In this document: piece by piece, positions 26,708 to 34,979 of the stretch | Position numbering within the stretch: position 1 is the first letter of the stretch | How the letters are laid out: each line of letters opens with the position of its first letter | Position numbers and translations under genes: made by a program | The notes under the pieces: generated by a model | Told to the model about the DNA's origin: nothing | What the model saw: only the letters and a program-made list of their open reading frames with translations | The model's database searches: none | NCBI RefSeq assembly: GCF_047638075.1 | Contig: NZ_JBLJBV010000041.1 | Span: 1-64,000, forward strand | Source: UBA6197 sp047638075 | GTDB lineage: Bacteria; Pseudomonadota; Alphaproteobacteria; Rhodobacterales; Rhodobacteraceae | DNA length: 64,000 bases | Direction: 5' to 3'

Positions 26708-27409
26708 TTACCTTGCGGCCAGGTCGGCACGGTCAAGCGTTGCCTGAATGCGGCCACCCTGCATTCTGATTGCGCGGTCGCACATATGCCCGATCACCCC
26801 CGGATCGTGGCTGACCAACACGAAAGTCATGTTGTGCGAAGCCTTAAGATCGTTCAACAGGTTCAGGATTTCAGCCTGAATCGAGACGTCAAGCGCCGAG
26901 GTCGGTTCATCCAGCAGTACCAGCCGCGGCTTGAGAAGCAATCCGCGCGCAATCGCAATGCGTTGCCGCTGACCCCCCGATAACTGGTGTGGATAGCGCT
27001 GCGCGATCTGCGCCGGCAGCCCCACTTCGTCCAACGCTTTTGCAACCTTCGCCGCGATCCCCTCCACCCGGCGAACAACCAGCGGCTCGCCCAGAATCCG
27101 GGCAACCCGGTGACGTGGATGAAGCGCGGAATACGGGTCTTGAAACACCATCTGTATATCATCGCGCAAAGGGCCGGTGATCTTGTGCCCCGGGCGCAGG
27201 GGCTCTGCCCCCAGCCGGATCGTGCCGGTCCAATCGGTGTTCAGCCCCCCCACAGCCCGCAAAACGGTTGTCTTGCCGCAACCCGAAGGGCCGATCAGGC
27301 CAAAGGTTTCACCTTCCTGAACGCAAAAGCTGACATCCTGCACCACACGGCGAAACTCATTTTCGATCCCGAAGGAAATATTCAGGTTCTCAACGTGCAA
27401 CAGGCTCAT
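26708..27409 (-). CDS. Peptide-type ABC transporter ATPase, DppF-like, short (system B)
   Basis: A 233-residue ATPase, shorter than usual DppF (~320 aa) because the C-terminal oligopeptide-transporter extension is absent. Walker A GPSGCGKTT (~39), Q-loop MVFQDPYSALHPRHRVARIL (~88), signature LSGGQRQRIAIARGL (~142) and Walker B LVLLDEPTSALD (~163). It ends 28 bp from the convergent P1 peptidase gene. ATG overlaps the preceding ATPase gene (ATGA). The truncation is at the protein's natural end, with no sign of a frameshift; it may be a nickel- or glutathione-type subset ATPase. Confidence 0.9.
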   Translation of the reverse strand: MSLLHVENLNISFGIENEFRRVVQDVSFCVQEGETFGLIGPSGCGKTTVLRAVGGLNTDWTGTIRLGAEPLRPGHKITGPLRDDIQMVFQDPYSALHPRHRVARILGEPLVVRRVEGIAAKVAKALDEVGLPAQIAQRYPHQLSGGQRQRIAIARGLLLKPRLVLLDEPTSALDVSIQAEILNLLNDLKASHNMTFVLVSHDPGVIGHMCDRAIRMQGGRIQATLDRADLAAR

Positions 27410-28239
27410 CTGCGCCCCTCTTCACGGTCAATGACCGGCAGCTTCGTGCCATAGGTCCGCGCCGAGGGTCGGGCCCGCCACAGCGCCGACGTATAAGAGT
27501 TTTCAGAGCGCCCCAAATTCTTTGCGGCGATCTGATCGACGATCCGCCCCCCACGCATTACCAACACACGGTCCGCATAATCTGCGACCTGTTGCAGATC
27601 GTGACTGATCAGCAGCAACCCCATGCCCATTTCGCGCGTCAAGGATCGCATCAGATCCAGCACCTGCACTTGCAGATCACGATCCAGCGCCGATGTCGCC
27701 TCATCCGCGATCAGCAATCTGGGTTCGTTGATCAACATCGCGGCAATCATCACCCGTTGCCCCATCCCCCCCGACAAGGCGCCGGGGCGGCTGCGGTAAA
27801 CCCATTCAGGATCCGGCAGACCCACCTTTTCAAGCATCGAAATCGCGCGGGCGCGCCGCTGCGCTGCGGGCAGGCGCGTGTGCAAAAACAGGCTTTCCTC
27901 AACCTGCCGTCCGATCCGCAGCGCCGGGTTGAGCGAATATTTTGGGTCCTGCAAGATCAGGCCAAGCCCGTTCCCGCGCAGGCCGCGCCATTCACGGGGG
28001 CCGATCCGCGTCAGATCGCGCCCTTCGAAACACAGCCGATCAGCGGTTATGCGCGCGCGGTCCGGCAGCAGCCCCATCACCGCGCGCCCGGTCATCGACT
28101 TGCCTGAACCGGACTCGCCTACCAGGGCGACAATCTCGCGCCCGACGGTAAACGAAACCCCGTCAACCACCGCCACAAATCCCTTTTCAGAGGGAAACGC
28201 CACCCGCAGCCCTGCAACATCCAAAAGGGGCTCAGTCAT
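27406..28239 (-). CDS. Peptide-type ABC transporter ATPase, DppD-like (system B)
   Basis: A 277-residue ATPase. ATG 28239 (MTEPLLDVAGLRVAF) overlaps the permease stop by 8 nt and gives the normal family N-terminus. Walker A GESGSGKSMT (~42), signature ALSGGMGQRVMIAAML (~152) and Walker B LLIADEATSALD (~176). Two departures from consensus are visible: GMGQ where GMRQ or GQQQ is usual, and DEA instead of DEP after Walker B. Neither removes the catalytic Glu. It pairs with the short DppF-like subunit. Confidence 0.9.
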   Translation of the reverse strand: MTEPLLDVAGLRVAFPSEKGFVAVVDGVSFTVGREIVALVGESGSGKSMTGRAVMGLLPDRARITADRLCFEGRDLTRIGPREWRGLRGNGLGLILQDPKYSLNPALRIGRQVEESLFLHTRLPAAQRRARAISMLEKVGLPDPEWVYRSRPGALSGGMGQRVMIAAMLINEPRLLIADEATSALDRDLQVQVLDLMRSLTREMGMGLLLISHDLQQVADYADRVLVMRGGRIVDQIAAKNLGRSENSYTSALWRARPSARTYGTKLPVIDREEGRR

Positions 28240-29098
28240 GGCGTGGGTCAAGGATATCGCGCAGACCATCGGCCAGCAGGTTAAAGGAAAGGCTGGTCAG
28301 GAAAATCGCCCCCCCCGGCGCGGCGGCGATCCACCATTGATCAAAAATCACCTGCGTTCCCTCGGCCACCATCGAACCCCATTCTGCGGTTGGCGGCCGC
28401 ACCCCCAACCCCAGAAAGCCAAGCCCCGCCGCGGCAAGGATGATCCCGCTCATATCCAGCGCAAGCCGCACGATCGCAGAAGGAAGAACCATCGGCAGGA
28501 CATGCCCCCACAGCAGGCGATTACCGCGGATACCAACCATTTCCGCGGCCGCAAGGTAATCTTTCTGCCGAAGCGCCATGGTCTCTATCCGGGCCTGGCG
28601 CGCATAGGCAGGCCAGCTTGTCAGCGCCAACGCCAACGCGCCATTCAACAGCCCCGGCCCGATGATCGCCACAAAGGCAAACGCCAGCACAAGGCGCGGA
28701 AAAGACATCGTAATATCCGTAAGGCGCATCAGGATGCGCTGGATCAGACCCCCGAAATACCCGGCAAGAACCCCCACCAGCAGCCCGATAGGCGCCATCA
28801 GCAACACCACTGACAGCAGCAGCAGCATCGTGGGCCGCGCCCCCCACACGATCCGCGAAAGAATATCGCGGCCAAAACCATCCGTTCCCAGCCAATGAAC
28901 CGGCCCCGGCGGTGCAAGCCGGTTGGCCGTGTCCTGAAGGTTCGGGTCAAAAGGCGAAAGTACCGGCGCAAGGATCGCGATCAAAATGACAAGGGTCACA
29001 CCGGCCACGCCAAGACAGGCCGACGGCGACCGGCCCAGTTTGCGCAGCCCAAGACGCAGGCCCGATTGTTCCGGGGTGGTGACTATGGCGGTGGTCAT
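28232..29098 (-). CDS. Peptide-type ABC transporter permease, DppC-like (system B)
   Basis: A 288-residue permease. The N-terminal TM (ACLGVAGVTLVILIAILAPV) is followed by the DppC-type periplasmic segment HWLGTDGFGRDILSRIVWGA (~70-90), with five more TM helices. The EAA-like coupling loop is near AGLGFLGLGVRPPTAEWGSM (~235). ATG overlaps the DppB-like stop. Order and spacing mirror system A, so the two transporters are related gene sets within 13 kb. Confidence 0.92.
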   Translation of the reverse strand: MTTAIVTTPEQSGLRLGLRKLGRSPSACLGVAGVTLVILIAILAPVLSPFDPNLQDTANRLAPPGPVHWLGTDGFGRDILSRIVWGARPTMLLLLSVVLLMAPIGLLVGVLAGYFGGLIQRILMRLTDITMSFPRLVLAFAFVAIIGPGLLNGALALALTSWPAYARQARIETMALRQKDYLAAAEMVGIRGNRLLWGHVLPMVLPSAIVRLALDMSGIILAAAGLGFLGLGVRPPTAEWGSMVAEGTQVIFDQWWIAAAPGGAIFLTSLSFNLLADGLRDILDPRHD

Positions 29099-30159
29099 AC
29101 ACCCCCCGAACGTTCAGCCAGCAGGTCCGTGAAGGTATTGAGAAGAATGAACGACAAACCAATCACCAGCGTCCCCCCAAGAATGGCCGGCGTGTCCCCC
29201 GAAAACATCGCCACCGTCAGATACCGCCCGATTCCGGGCCAGGCAAAGACGGTTTCCGTCAGGACCGCGCCTTCAAGAAGGCTCGCATAGCTTAACGCAA
29301 CGATGGTGATAAGCTGCCCAGAGATATTTGGCAAAATATGCACAAAGACCACCCGCGTGATCGACGCGCCGCGCGCCTGCGCGGTCAGGGTGTATTCCTG
29401 CCCGCGTTCAGCCAGGATCAACGCACGCGTCAGGCGCGCAATCCCCGACAAGGCATAAATCGCCAGAACCGTCGCCGGCAGGACAAGATGCGCCACCGCG
29501 CTGCGAAAGGCGCCCGGCTTGCCTGACATCCAGGTATCTATCAGCATGAAACCGGTTTGCGGTTTCACCGTATACTGGAACAGAACATCCAGCCGCCCCG
29601 GCCCCGAGGCCCATTGCAGCCGCGCATAAAAGAACAGCAAAAACAGCAGCCCCAGCCAAAAGATCGGCATCGAAAACCCGATCAGCGAGGCCACGCGCGC
29701 CACCGCGTCAACCACGCCCCCCGGCCGAATTCCCGACACGATCCCCAGCAGCAGCCCAAGGCTGGCGCCGATCACGATGGCAACCGTCGCAAGCTCGATC
29801 GTGGCGGGAAAGGTGCGCGCGATATCGGACGACACCGGTTGCCCGGTCGAAATCGAACGGCCAAGGTTTCCGGTCAGCGCCTTGGCCGCATAAATCCCGA
29901 ATTGCACCGGCCATGCCCGGTCCAGCCCCAGCTCTTCGCGCGCGGCAAGATAGGTCGACTCGCTCGCGTGATCGCCCACCATCTGGAGCGCGGGGTCCAC
30001 CGGCGAAAGCCGCGTCATGGCAAAGGTCGCCACCGTCAGCCCCAGCACGGTCAACGCCACGCCCAGGGCCCAGTGCAGCCCGCCCCGAAAAATGCGCGCC
30101 CTGCGTTGGGCCGCAACGCGACGCGGGGCGGGGCTGTTTTCCGGGGCGGCGGTTGGCAC
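29095..30159 (-). CDS. Peptide-type ABC transporter permease, DppB-like (system B)
   Basis: A 354-residue permease, about 40 residues longer than system A's copy owing to a basic N-terminal extension (RRVAAQRRARIFRGG) and a longer periplasmic loop around YTVKPQTGFMLIDTWMSGKP (~200). The core is typical: ATFAMTRLSPVDPALQMVGD near the N-terminus and FAWPGIGRYLTVAMFSGDTP near the C-terminus. It starts directly at the end of the binding-protein gene (adjacent bases 30159/30160), without the stem-loop found in system A. Confidence 0.9.
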   Translation of the reverse strand: MPTAAPENSPAPRRVAAQRRARIFRGGLHWALGVALTVLGLTVATFAMTRLSPVDPALQMVGDHASESTYLAAREELGLDRAWPVQFGIYAAKALTGNLGRSISTGQPVSSDIARTFPATIELATVAIVIGASLGLLLGIVSGIRPGGVVDAVARVASLIGFSMPIFWLGLLFLLFFYARLQWASGPGRLDVLFQYTVKPQTGFMLIDTWMSGKPGAFRSAVAHLVLPATVLAIYALSGIARLTRALILAERGQEYTLTAQARGASITRVVFVHILPNISGQLITIVALSYASLLEGAVLTETVFAWPGIGRYLTVAMFSGDTPAILGGTLVIGLSFILLNTFTDLLAERSGGV

Positions 30160-31752
30160 TTACTTTTCGACCATATCGTAATAAACCTGATCGGCGTTCA
30201 GACCCTGTTTGTAGCCTTTGATGTTATCGCCCAGCACCACCTGATCGTTCCCTTGAAACATGAACACATAGGGTGAACTGTCCTGCACCTTCTTTTGCAG
30301 GTCCGCATATAGCGCGGCGCGCTTGGCGGGGTCTTGCTCTTTCACGGCGGCAAGTGTTTCATCAGAAAGCTCGGGGATCAGCCAACCCGCCTGTTTGGCC
30401 ACGGTGCTTGCAGTGTTGTCCTTGTTGAGGGCAAAGGCGCTCGCGTTCGAGTGCGGGTCGAAATAATCAGGGATCCAGTAGCGCAGCGTGATTTGATAAT
30501 CACCGCTGCGCCCCTTGGCATAGATGTCCGAGGCCACACCGGGCTGAATATCAAGATCAATCCCCGCCTCGGCAAAGGTTGATTGCAACGATTGCGCGAT
30601 TGCCATGAAGGGTTGATCCTTGAACACCGGAAACTCTATCTTGAACGGCGTCTCGATGCCCGCATCGGCCAGAATCTTGCGCGCCTTTTCAACATCCAGC
30701 GTGTAGGGGTTTTCGGTCACTGCCCCCGGAAAGCCTACCGGTAGAAATGCCTGATGAACCACCGACTGGCCGCGCAACAGGTTGTTGGCGATCCCGTCAT
30801 AATCAATCAGATAGCGCGCCGCCAACCAAAAGGCGGGGTTGCCAAGCGTCGCATTGGCCTGCGAATTGATCAGCAGATAATCGGTTCGCGCCGACGGGAT
30901 CGACAAAACCGTGACCCCCTCTACCTTTTTAAGCGCCTCGATCTGGTCCGCTGATAGCCCCCGCGCGATGTCGGCGTCATGCTGTTCAACCAACAGCCGC
31001 CGCGCCCCGGCATCGGGGACGTTTTGCAAGATCACCGTTTCCAGCTTTGGCGCCCCGGCCGGTGACGCCGGATTGGCATTCAGCACCAGGGCCTCATGCG
31101 GGATGTAAGAGGCGATGGTATAGGGGCCGCTGCCTGCGGAATGCGTGCGCAGCCAATCGTTGCCAAAATCATCATCCTTGGCATGTTCCAAGACCGTTTG
31201 CGCATCTATGATGGACGAAATCGGCGCGGTCAGGATTGACAGCGCAAAAGACGGCCCGACATCGGCGCTCCAGCTTAGTTTCACATGGCTGTCATCAAGT
31301 TTCTCAATCGCCTGATCGACGCTTTGCGCCGTCCAGCCCAGTTCGTTCAGAATGAACGCAGGTGATTTGTTAAGCTTGACGGCGCGCGCAAGCGAAAAGA
31401 TCACATCCTCGGGGCGCACCGGGTTCCCCGAGGCAAAGGTGGCCCCCGGCCTGAGCGCCAACGTCAGGCTGTGCCCGTCCTCACCGATTTCCCAGCTTTC
31501 CGCCAGCGCCGGATTGATTTTCGTTCCATCGTCGCGGTCGGGTTCCACCAAACGCTGATAAAGGCTGTTGAACGATTGGACGGTTGTCAGCTCAAACCCT
31601 TCGGCCGGGTCAAAACTGACGGCATCATCAATGGATTGCGCCACGATCAGCGCATCGGGCGGCGTTTCGGCCATCGCAACCGGCGCAACAATCGCCATTG
31701 ACAGGCCCAGAACACTGCCAAGCAACCGGGTTTTGGTGAGAGTCATCAGCAT
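30160..31752 (-). CDS. Periplasmic solute-binding protein, ABC family 5 (system B)
   Basis: A 530-residue secreted binding protein. ATG 31752 has AGGAG 6 nt upstream; the signal peptide is MLMTLTKTRLLGSVLGLSMA, with cleavage near VAMA at ~30. SBP_bac_5 features: DALIVAQSIDDAVSFDPAEG after the signal, LRPGATFASGNPVRPEDVIF (~100) and RYLIDYDGIANNLLRGQSVV (~310). It is the same length as system A's protein but clearly diverged, so the substrate may differ. It heads the five-gene minus-strand operon. No metabolic gene is attached to this operon. Confidence 0.92.
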   Translation of the reverse strand: MLMTLTKTRLLGSVLGLSMAIVAPVAMAETPPDALIVAQSIDDAVSFDPAEGFELTTVQSFNSLYQRLVEPDRDDGTKINPALAESWEIGEDGHSLTLALRPGATFASGNPVRPEDVIFSLARAVKLNKSPAFILNELGWTAQSVDQAIEKLDDSHVKLSWSADVGPSFALSILTAPISSIIDAQTVLEHAKDDDFGNDWLRTHSAGSGPYTIASYIPHEALVLNANPASPAGAPKLETVILQNVPDAGARRLLVEQHDADIARGLSADQIEALKKVEGVTVLSIPSARTDYLLINSQANATLGNPAFWLAARYLIDYDGIANNLLRGQSVVHQAFLPVGFPGAVTENPYTLDVEKARKILADAGIETPFKIEFPVFKDQPFMAIAQSLQSTFAEAGIDLDIQPGVASDIYAKGRSGDYQITLRYWIPDYFDPHSNASAFALNKDNTASTVAKQAGWLIPELSDETLAAVKEQDPAKRAALYADLQKKVQDSSPYVFMFQGNDQVVLGDNIKGYKQGLNADQVYYDMVEK

Positions 31753-31912
31753 TCTGATCTCCTGCAAGAATAAGGGCATCTTCGTCCAACGCCTGATACG
31801 CAGAACAAGGCCTCAGTTCCACACCGTAAATTCAAGAGTCGCAAGGGTCAATTCGCGCCACGGCACAGCCGCGGGCTTTTACGGCCAGAGGCCGGGGGCG
31901 TTGCGGTGGTAC

Positions 31913-32362
31913 TCATGGCGCTGGTCTATGGTCACGCGCCGCGACGATCGCCCCGAATTGCTGCGGCTGGATGATCAGATCGGCAAGCGTGTGGCGATCC
32001 ATGACCGCCATAAAGGCGCCCAATGCCTCGGTGACGATCGCGGGCAAACGGCAAAACGGCAGGATCACACACCCGCTTGCGGGCGCGAGGCACTCGACCA
32101 TCTCAAAATCCGGCTCGGTCAGGCGCAACACATCACCCAGACGTATTTCCTCGGGGGGCAGGCCCAGCGTGAACCCACCGCTGCGGCCCCGCTGCGACCG
32201 CAAGATCCCGGCACGGGCCAACACACCGATGATCTTCATCAGGTGCCCGCGCGAAATATCATAGATTTCGCGGGTCTCGTCGATCGTTACCAGCCGGTCA
32301 CGATGCGCCGCCGCAAAAACAAGCACCCGCAACGCGTAATCCGACATCACCGTCAGTCTCAT
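31913..32362 (-). CDS. nsrR: Rrf2-family transcriptional regulator, NsrR-like (Fe-S sensor)
   Basis: A 149-residue winged-helix regulator. ATG 32362 (MRLTVMSDYALRVLVFAAAH) was preferred to GTG 32374. The DNA-binding part includes ISRGHLMKIIGVLARAGIL and the wing SQRGRSGGFTLGLPPEEIRL. Three cysteines in VECLAPASGCVILPFCRLPA (~90-109) match the NsrR cluster-ligand spacing, which senses nitric oxide through a Fe-S cluster. It is divergent from the DUF2249-sdhBCD genes across a 126-bp AT-rich gap, and it probably controls them. NsrR rather than another Rrf2 member is a motif-based call. Confidence 0.82.
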   Translation of the reverse strand: MRLTVMSDYALRVLVFAAAHRDRLVTIDETREIYDISRGHLMKIIGVLARAGILRSQRGRSGGFTLGLPPEEIRLGDVLRLTEPDFEMVECLAPASGCVILPFCRLPAIVTEALGAFMAVMDRHTLADLIIQPQQFGAIVAARDHRPAP

Positions 32363-32488
32363 ATCTTTCCCCACTCAGATCTGCTGCGCACGCCAATTTG
32401 ATGGTTTCTTACATACGATCTTAAAAAGAATATTGATAATGTTTTATTTAGAGCGTAGCGATAGATCATCAAGAAAGAGGTGATACCC
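32363..32488. promoter_or_regulatory. AT-rich divergent promoter region, nsrR / DUF2249
   Basis: This 126-bp gap is sharply more AT-rich than the flanks, especially 32405-32460 (TTGATGGTTTC, TTGATAATG, TTTTATTT). TTGAT half-sites here resemble FNR/Crp-type half-sites, and short inverted A/T motifs could bind an NsrR-type dimer. No perfect consensus was seen, so the call is only of a regulatory region. AAAGAGG at 32474-32480 is the ribosome site of the DUF2249 gene. Confidence 0.5.
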
Positions 32489-32749
32489 ATGTCCGACAGC
32501 CCCTCCACCACCGCCAAGGCCCCGACAGTCGTCGATTTGCGCCCCATGTTCCCCGCCGAACGGCACACGACGGTCTTTGCAGCGCTTGAATCGCTTGAAC
32601 CCGGTGCTACGTTTGTGTTGATGAACGATCACGCGCCGGTGCCGCTGTTGCAGCGGATCGCCCAAAACTGGCCTGATCAATTCGAGTCAGAGTTTCTGGC
32701 CGACGGCCCCGAGGTCTGGCAGGTGGCAATCACCCGCAAGAACGCCTGA
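32489..32749 (+). CDS. DUF2249 domain protein
   Basis: An 86-residue soluble protein. ATG 32489 is 8 nt after AAAGAGG. Conserved DUF2249 features are VVDLRPMFPAERHTTVF at ~14-30, LEPGATFVLMNDHAPVPLLQ at ~38-57 (the NDHxPxPLL core), and the closing GPEVWQVAIT. The family is often found near NO/denitrification and hemerythrin-type genes and is thought to bind a small ligand or metal, but the function is unproven. It is the first gene of the plus-strand set controlled with the NsrR-like gene. Confidence 0.85.
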   Translation: MSDSPSTTAKAPTVVDLRPMFPAERHTTVFAALESLEPGATFVLMNDHAPVPLLQRIAQNWPDQFESEFLADGPEVWQVAITRKNA

Positions 32750-32802
32750 GCGAAAGCCAGAGTCAGGATCTAACACCCCACAAAACCCTTAAGGAGGAAA
32801 TC

Positions 32803-33228
32803 ATGTTGAAACTGATGCTTCCCGACGCCAGAGCCAAGGTTGACATGACAGCCGTTGCCCAGGCATTTGGCATCAACGCCAAGGGTCTCGACGACGCGAT
32901 TCATGCCGGCACCGTCAGCCGCTGGTACGAAGTGGGCCAAGACGACCAAGACAACAAGCCCCATCAGATTTTCGCCTCTGCGAAATTCCGGCGTCGGGTG
33001 GACGTCGATGAACATGGGCTCGTGCATTCCGTCGACGCCTACAAAAGCGCATCCGCCAACCCGCCGGAACCTACATCAAGCCACGGCAAAGCCCCGCTGA
33101 CAAAGCCGGTGAACGCCAACATTCAGGACGCAGCCGCCGTTGCCCGCCGCGCCCATCTGGAGGAACTGCTTGACGAGGCCCTTGACGAAAGCTTCCCGGC
33201 CAGCGATCCTGTCTCCATCAGCTTTTGA
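32803..33228 (+). CDS. DUF6522-like protein with acidic SFPASDP tail
   Basis: A 141-residue soluble protein starting at ATG 32803 after a strong AAGGAGGA. Residues ~10-75 (AVAQAFGINAKGLDDAIHAG, then FRRRVDVDEHGLVHSVDAY) resemble DUF6522, a small domain often near denitrification genes. The last ~30 residues (HLEELLDEALDESFPASDPV) match the short DEALxESFPASDP motif found at the C-terminus of many small alphaproteobacterial proteins. The middle is Pro/Ser/Lys-rich and looks like a linker. Function unknown; it is probably cotranscribed with DUF2249 and sdhBCD. Confidence 0.7.
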   Translation: MLKLMLPDARAKVDMTAVAQAFGINAKGLDDAIHAGTVSRWYEVGQDDQDNKPHQIFASAKFRRRVDVDEHGLVHSVDAYKSASANPPEPTSSHGKAPLTKPVNANIQDAAAVARRAHLEELLDEALDESFPASDPVSISF

Positions 33229-33316
33229 CAGCACCCAAAGGACAGCCCACCGATGACGCCACCCGCCCTGCGGGTGATTGCCGTCAAAAGGGCGAACAGC
33301 GCAGCAGGGCATCGCA

Positions 33317-34162
33317 ATGGTCGAGCACTCTGACGACGTAGACGAAATTCCGCGCCTGAAATGGCCACGCCGCTTTCCGGTGCCGCGTGATTTTGGTGTG
33401 GGCAAAGGCTCTCATATAACGGTAGGCAAATCGTGGCCCGCCCCGAAAGGCGCGAGCCGCATTGCCACCTTGCGGATTTATCGGTTCAACCCCGATGATG
33501 ACAACGGCCCCCGGATCGACACGTTCCGCGTTGATCTGGATGATTGCGGCCCGATGCTGCTGGATGCGCTGATCTGGATCAAGAACAAGGTGGACCCGAC
33601 CCTGACCTTCCGGCGATCTTGCCGCGAGGGGGTCTGCGGGTCCTGTGCGATGACGATTGACGGCACCAACTGGACGGCCTGCACCCGCGCCATGGATGAG
33701 CTTTGCGAACCGGCCACCATCTATCCGCTGGCCAACCTGCCGGTGATCAAGGATCTGGTCCCCGATCAGGCCCACCTTTTCGCCCAGCACGCCCTGACAG
33801 AGCCGTGGTTGAAAACCGAAACCCCCGCGCCCGAACATGAGCGCCCGCAATCGGTGGCGCAGCGTCAGGCCCTGGATGGATATTACGAATGCATCCTGTG
33901 TTTTTGCTGCACATCCGGCTGCCCCAGCCATTGGTGGAACGGCGATCGCTTTCTTGGCCCTGCCGCCCTTTTGACCGCGTGGCGCTGGCTGGCCGACAGC
34001 CGCGATGAGGGCCGGGGCGAACGTCTGGATGCGCTCGATGACCCCTTTCGCCTTTACCGTTGCCACACGATCCTGAATTGCACCCGCACCTGCCCGCGCG
34101 GCCTGAACCCCGGCAAGGCCATTGCCGAGATCAAGCGGATGATGCTGGAACGCGGCGGTTGA
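33317..34162 (+). CDS. sdhB: Succinate dehydrogenase/fumarate reductase iron-sulfur subunit
   Basis: A 281-residue protein (ATG 33317, MVEHSDDVDEIPRLK), somewhat longer than usual SdhB because of a ~20-residue N-terminal extension. Cluster ligands are all visible: [2Fe-2S] in RRSCREGVCGSCAM plus the following TACTRAM; [4Fe-4S] in CILCFCCTSGCPSHWW; [3Fe-4S] in CHTILNCTRTCPRGLNPGKA. It transfers electrons from the flavoprotein to quinone at the membrane. It is followed by sdhC and sdhD but no sdhA is present nearby, which departs from the usual sdhCDAB order. The protein looks intact and functional. Confidence 0.9.
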   Translation: MVEHSDDVDEIPRLKWPRRFPVPRDFGVGKGSHITVGKSWPAPKGASRIATLRIYRFNPDDDNGPRIDTFRVDLDDCGPMLLDALIWIKNKVDPTLTFRRSCREGVCGSCAMTIDGTNWTACTRAMDELCEPATIYPLANLPVIKDLVPDQAHLFAQHALTEPWLKTETPAPEHERPQSVAQRQALDGYYECILCFCCTSGCPSHWWNGDRFLGPAALLTAWRWLADSRDEGRGERLDALDDPFRLYRCHTILNCTRTCPRGLNPGKAIAEIKRMMLERGG

Positions 34163-34176
34163 AAAAGGAACAGACC

Positions 34177-34554
34177 ATGCGCCATCCCCGCCCCAAATCG
34201 CCCAATATGCAGAACTACCGGCCTCAGCTGACCTCGGTCATGTCGTTTGGCCACCGGCTGTCCGGCGTCACCCTGGCCATTTTTGCCTTTGGCCTTGCCG
34301 GCTGGCTTTTGGCGGGGGCGGCCGGCCCGGCGGCGTTTGGGCGCGCGCAGGCGATCATGCTGTCGGGGGTGGGGCGCGTTGTGCTGTTTTTGGTCACGTT
34401 GGCGGTCTTTTATCATCTTTGCAACGGTATCCGGCATCTGGTCTGGGATAGCGTGCACGCGTTTGAGCTGCGTCAGATCTATGCGGGGGGCTGGACCGTG
34501 ATGATTGCCAGCCTGTTCCTGACATTGGCCCTATGGCTGTGGGTGCTGCTATGA
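34177..34554 (+). CDS. sdhC: Succinate dehydrogenase cytochrome b556 membrane subunit
   Basis: A 125-residue membrane anchor with three TM helices. ATG 34177 follows AAAAAGGAA. The diagnostic N-terminal PKSPNMQNYRPQLTSVMSFG and HRLSG are present, and the haem-ligand region is FYHLCNGIRHLVWDSVH (~85-100). With SdhD it binds haem b and quinone. The gene sits 14 nt after sdhB and overlaps sdhD by ATGA. Confidence 0.9.
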   Translation: MRHPRPKSPNMQNYRPQLTSVMSFGHRLSGVTLAIFAFGLAGWLLAGAAGPAAFGRAQAIMLSGVGRVVLFLVTLAVFYHLCNGIRHLVWDSVHAFELRQIYAGGWTVMIASLFLTLALWLWVLL

Positions 34555-34934
34555 GCGGCCCCCACCTTACCGCCTATTCTGTCGCGCATGGACGGGGGGC
34601 CGCGGGGCATGCGGCGCACCATTGGTGGGCGCAGCGCGTTTCAGCCATCGCACTGGTGCCGTTGGTGCTGTGGCTTCTGGTGGCATTGGCGGGCGGTGCG
34701 GCGGCCGATTACGCAGCGCTGACTGTCTGGCTTGGCGCGCCGCTGAATGCGGCCCTGATGATCCTGCTGGTGATCGCGGCCTTCCACCACGCCGCCCTTG
34801 GGCTAAAAACCATTGCCGAGGATTATGTCCATTCACGCGCGCGCTTTGCCGTCATCGCGTTTGTGCAACTTGCTTGCGCGGCGGGCGGTGGGGCGGGTAT
34901 CGTGGCAACCATGGTGATCGCCATCGCCGGTTGA
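34551..34934 (+). CDS. sdhD: Succinate dehydrogenase hydrophobic membrane anchor subunit
   Basis: A 127-residue membrane protein with three TM helices. ATG 34551 overlaps the sdhC stop. Family features are AHHWWAQRVSAIALVPLVLW at ~27-46, the haem-ligand helix FHHAALGLKTIAEDYVH (~84-100) and a final Ala/Gly-rich TM. It is the last intact gene before transposase debris starting near 34980; if an sdhA once followed, it would have been here. Confidence 0.88.
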   Translation: MSGPHLTAYSVAHGRGAAGHAAHHWWAQRVSAIALVPLVLWLLVALAGGAAADYAALTVWLGAPLNAALMILLVIAAFHHAALGLKTIAEDYVHSRARFAVIAFVQLACAAGGGAGIVATMVIAIAG

Positions 34935-34979
34935 CCGGGACGGGCAAACCCTTGATTTCGCTGCGCGGATCTTCGGTTC

